Shown in pieces: positions 5,656-5,664 of a stretch of DNA of 5,664 nucleotides. A program made the translations under genes and the position numbers. The DNA is taken from positions 2,811 to 8,474 of the forward strand of contig DEBE01000185.1 of assembly GCA_002348425.1 (NCBI GenBank), given 5' to 3'. Below the pieces are notes generated by a model. It had not been told where the DNA came from, searched no databases, and saw nothing but the letters and a program-made list of their open reading frames with translations. The number at the start of each line of letters is the position of its first letter. Within the stretch, counting starts at the first letter, position 1. The DNA is from Alphaproteobacteria bacterium UBA2964 (GTDB taxonomy: Bacteria; Pseudomonadota; Alphaproteobacteria; MPNO01; UBA2964).

Positions 5656-5664
5656 CATTGGTCT

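Noticed and set aside
1..5664. Mobile element, CRISPR array or defence system
   Set aside because: No transposase or integrase, no regularly spaced direct repeats, no terminal inverted repeats and no nuclease or toxin-like genes were found; every complete gene belongs to a metabolic family.

Overview
The window looks like an accessory metabolic locus of a Gram-negative bacterium. A complete periplasmic solute-binding protein and large permease of the tripartite tricarboxylate transporter (TTT) family sit beside two iron/2-oxoglutarate oxygenases and an alpha/beta hydrolase. The DNA is moderately AT-rich with very AT-rich gaps. Together with the gene families this would fit a marine or environmental proteobacterium, perhaps an alphaproteobacterium, but nothing here fixes the taxon. 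No RNA genes, insertion sequences, integrase, CRISPR array or attachment sites were seen.

Layout. Positions 1-2888 are a minus-strand operon read right to left: tctC (binding protein, 2888-1884), tctA (large membrane subunit, 1729-218, GTG start), then a 5'-partial tctB (from 221 off the left edge). tctB overlaps the tctA stop by four bases (ATGA). Its true frame differs from the longest open frame over the same bases. A strong stem-loop lies 4 nt after the tctC stop, and a second, mutually exclusive pairing is possible just downstream. The 221-bp gap 2889-3109 is a divergent control region with promoter-like sequences for both sides and a 16-bp AT-only palindrome. Positions 3110-3958 (+) encode a TauD/TfdA-type dioxygenase. 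Only 4 bp separate its stop from the stop of a convergent minus-strand PhyH-type dioxygenase (4805-3963, TTG start). That gene follows an alpha/beta hydrolase (5604-4831) by 25 bp, most likely as one transcript from a promoter at about 5627-5655.

How it may work (inference). TctC would capture an organic acid or related solute in the periplasm and TctA/TctB would import it using an ion gradient. The two oxygenases and the hydrolase could then hydroxylate and cleave it. The substrate cannot be read from sequence. Both oxygenases keep the full His-X-Asp...His iron triad, so they are predicted hydroxylases, not halogenases. All five complete genes look intact. The most unusual single feature is the extreme positive charge of TctC.
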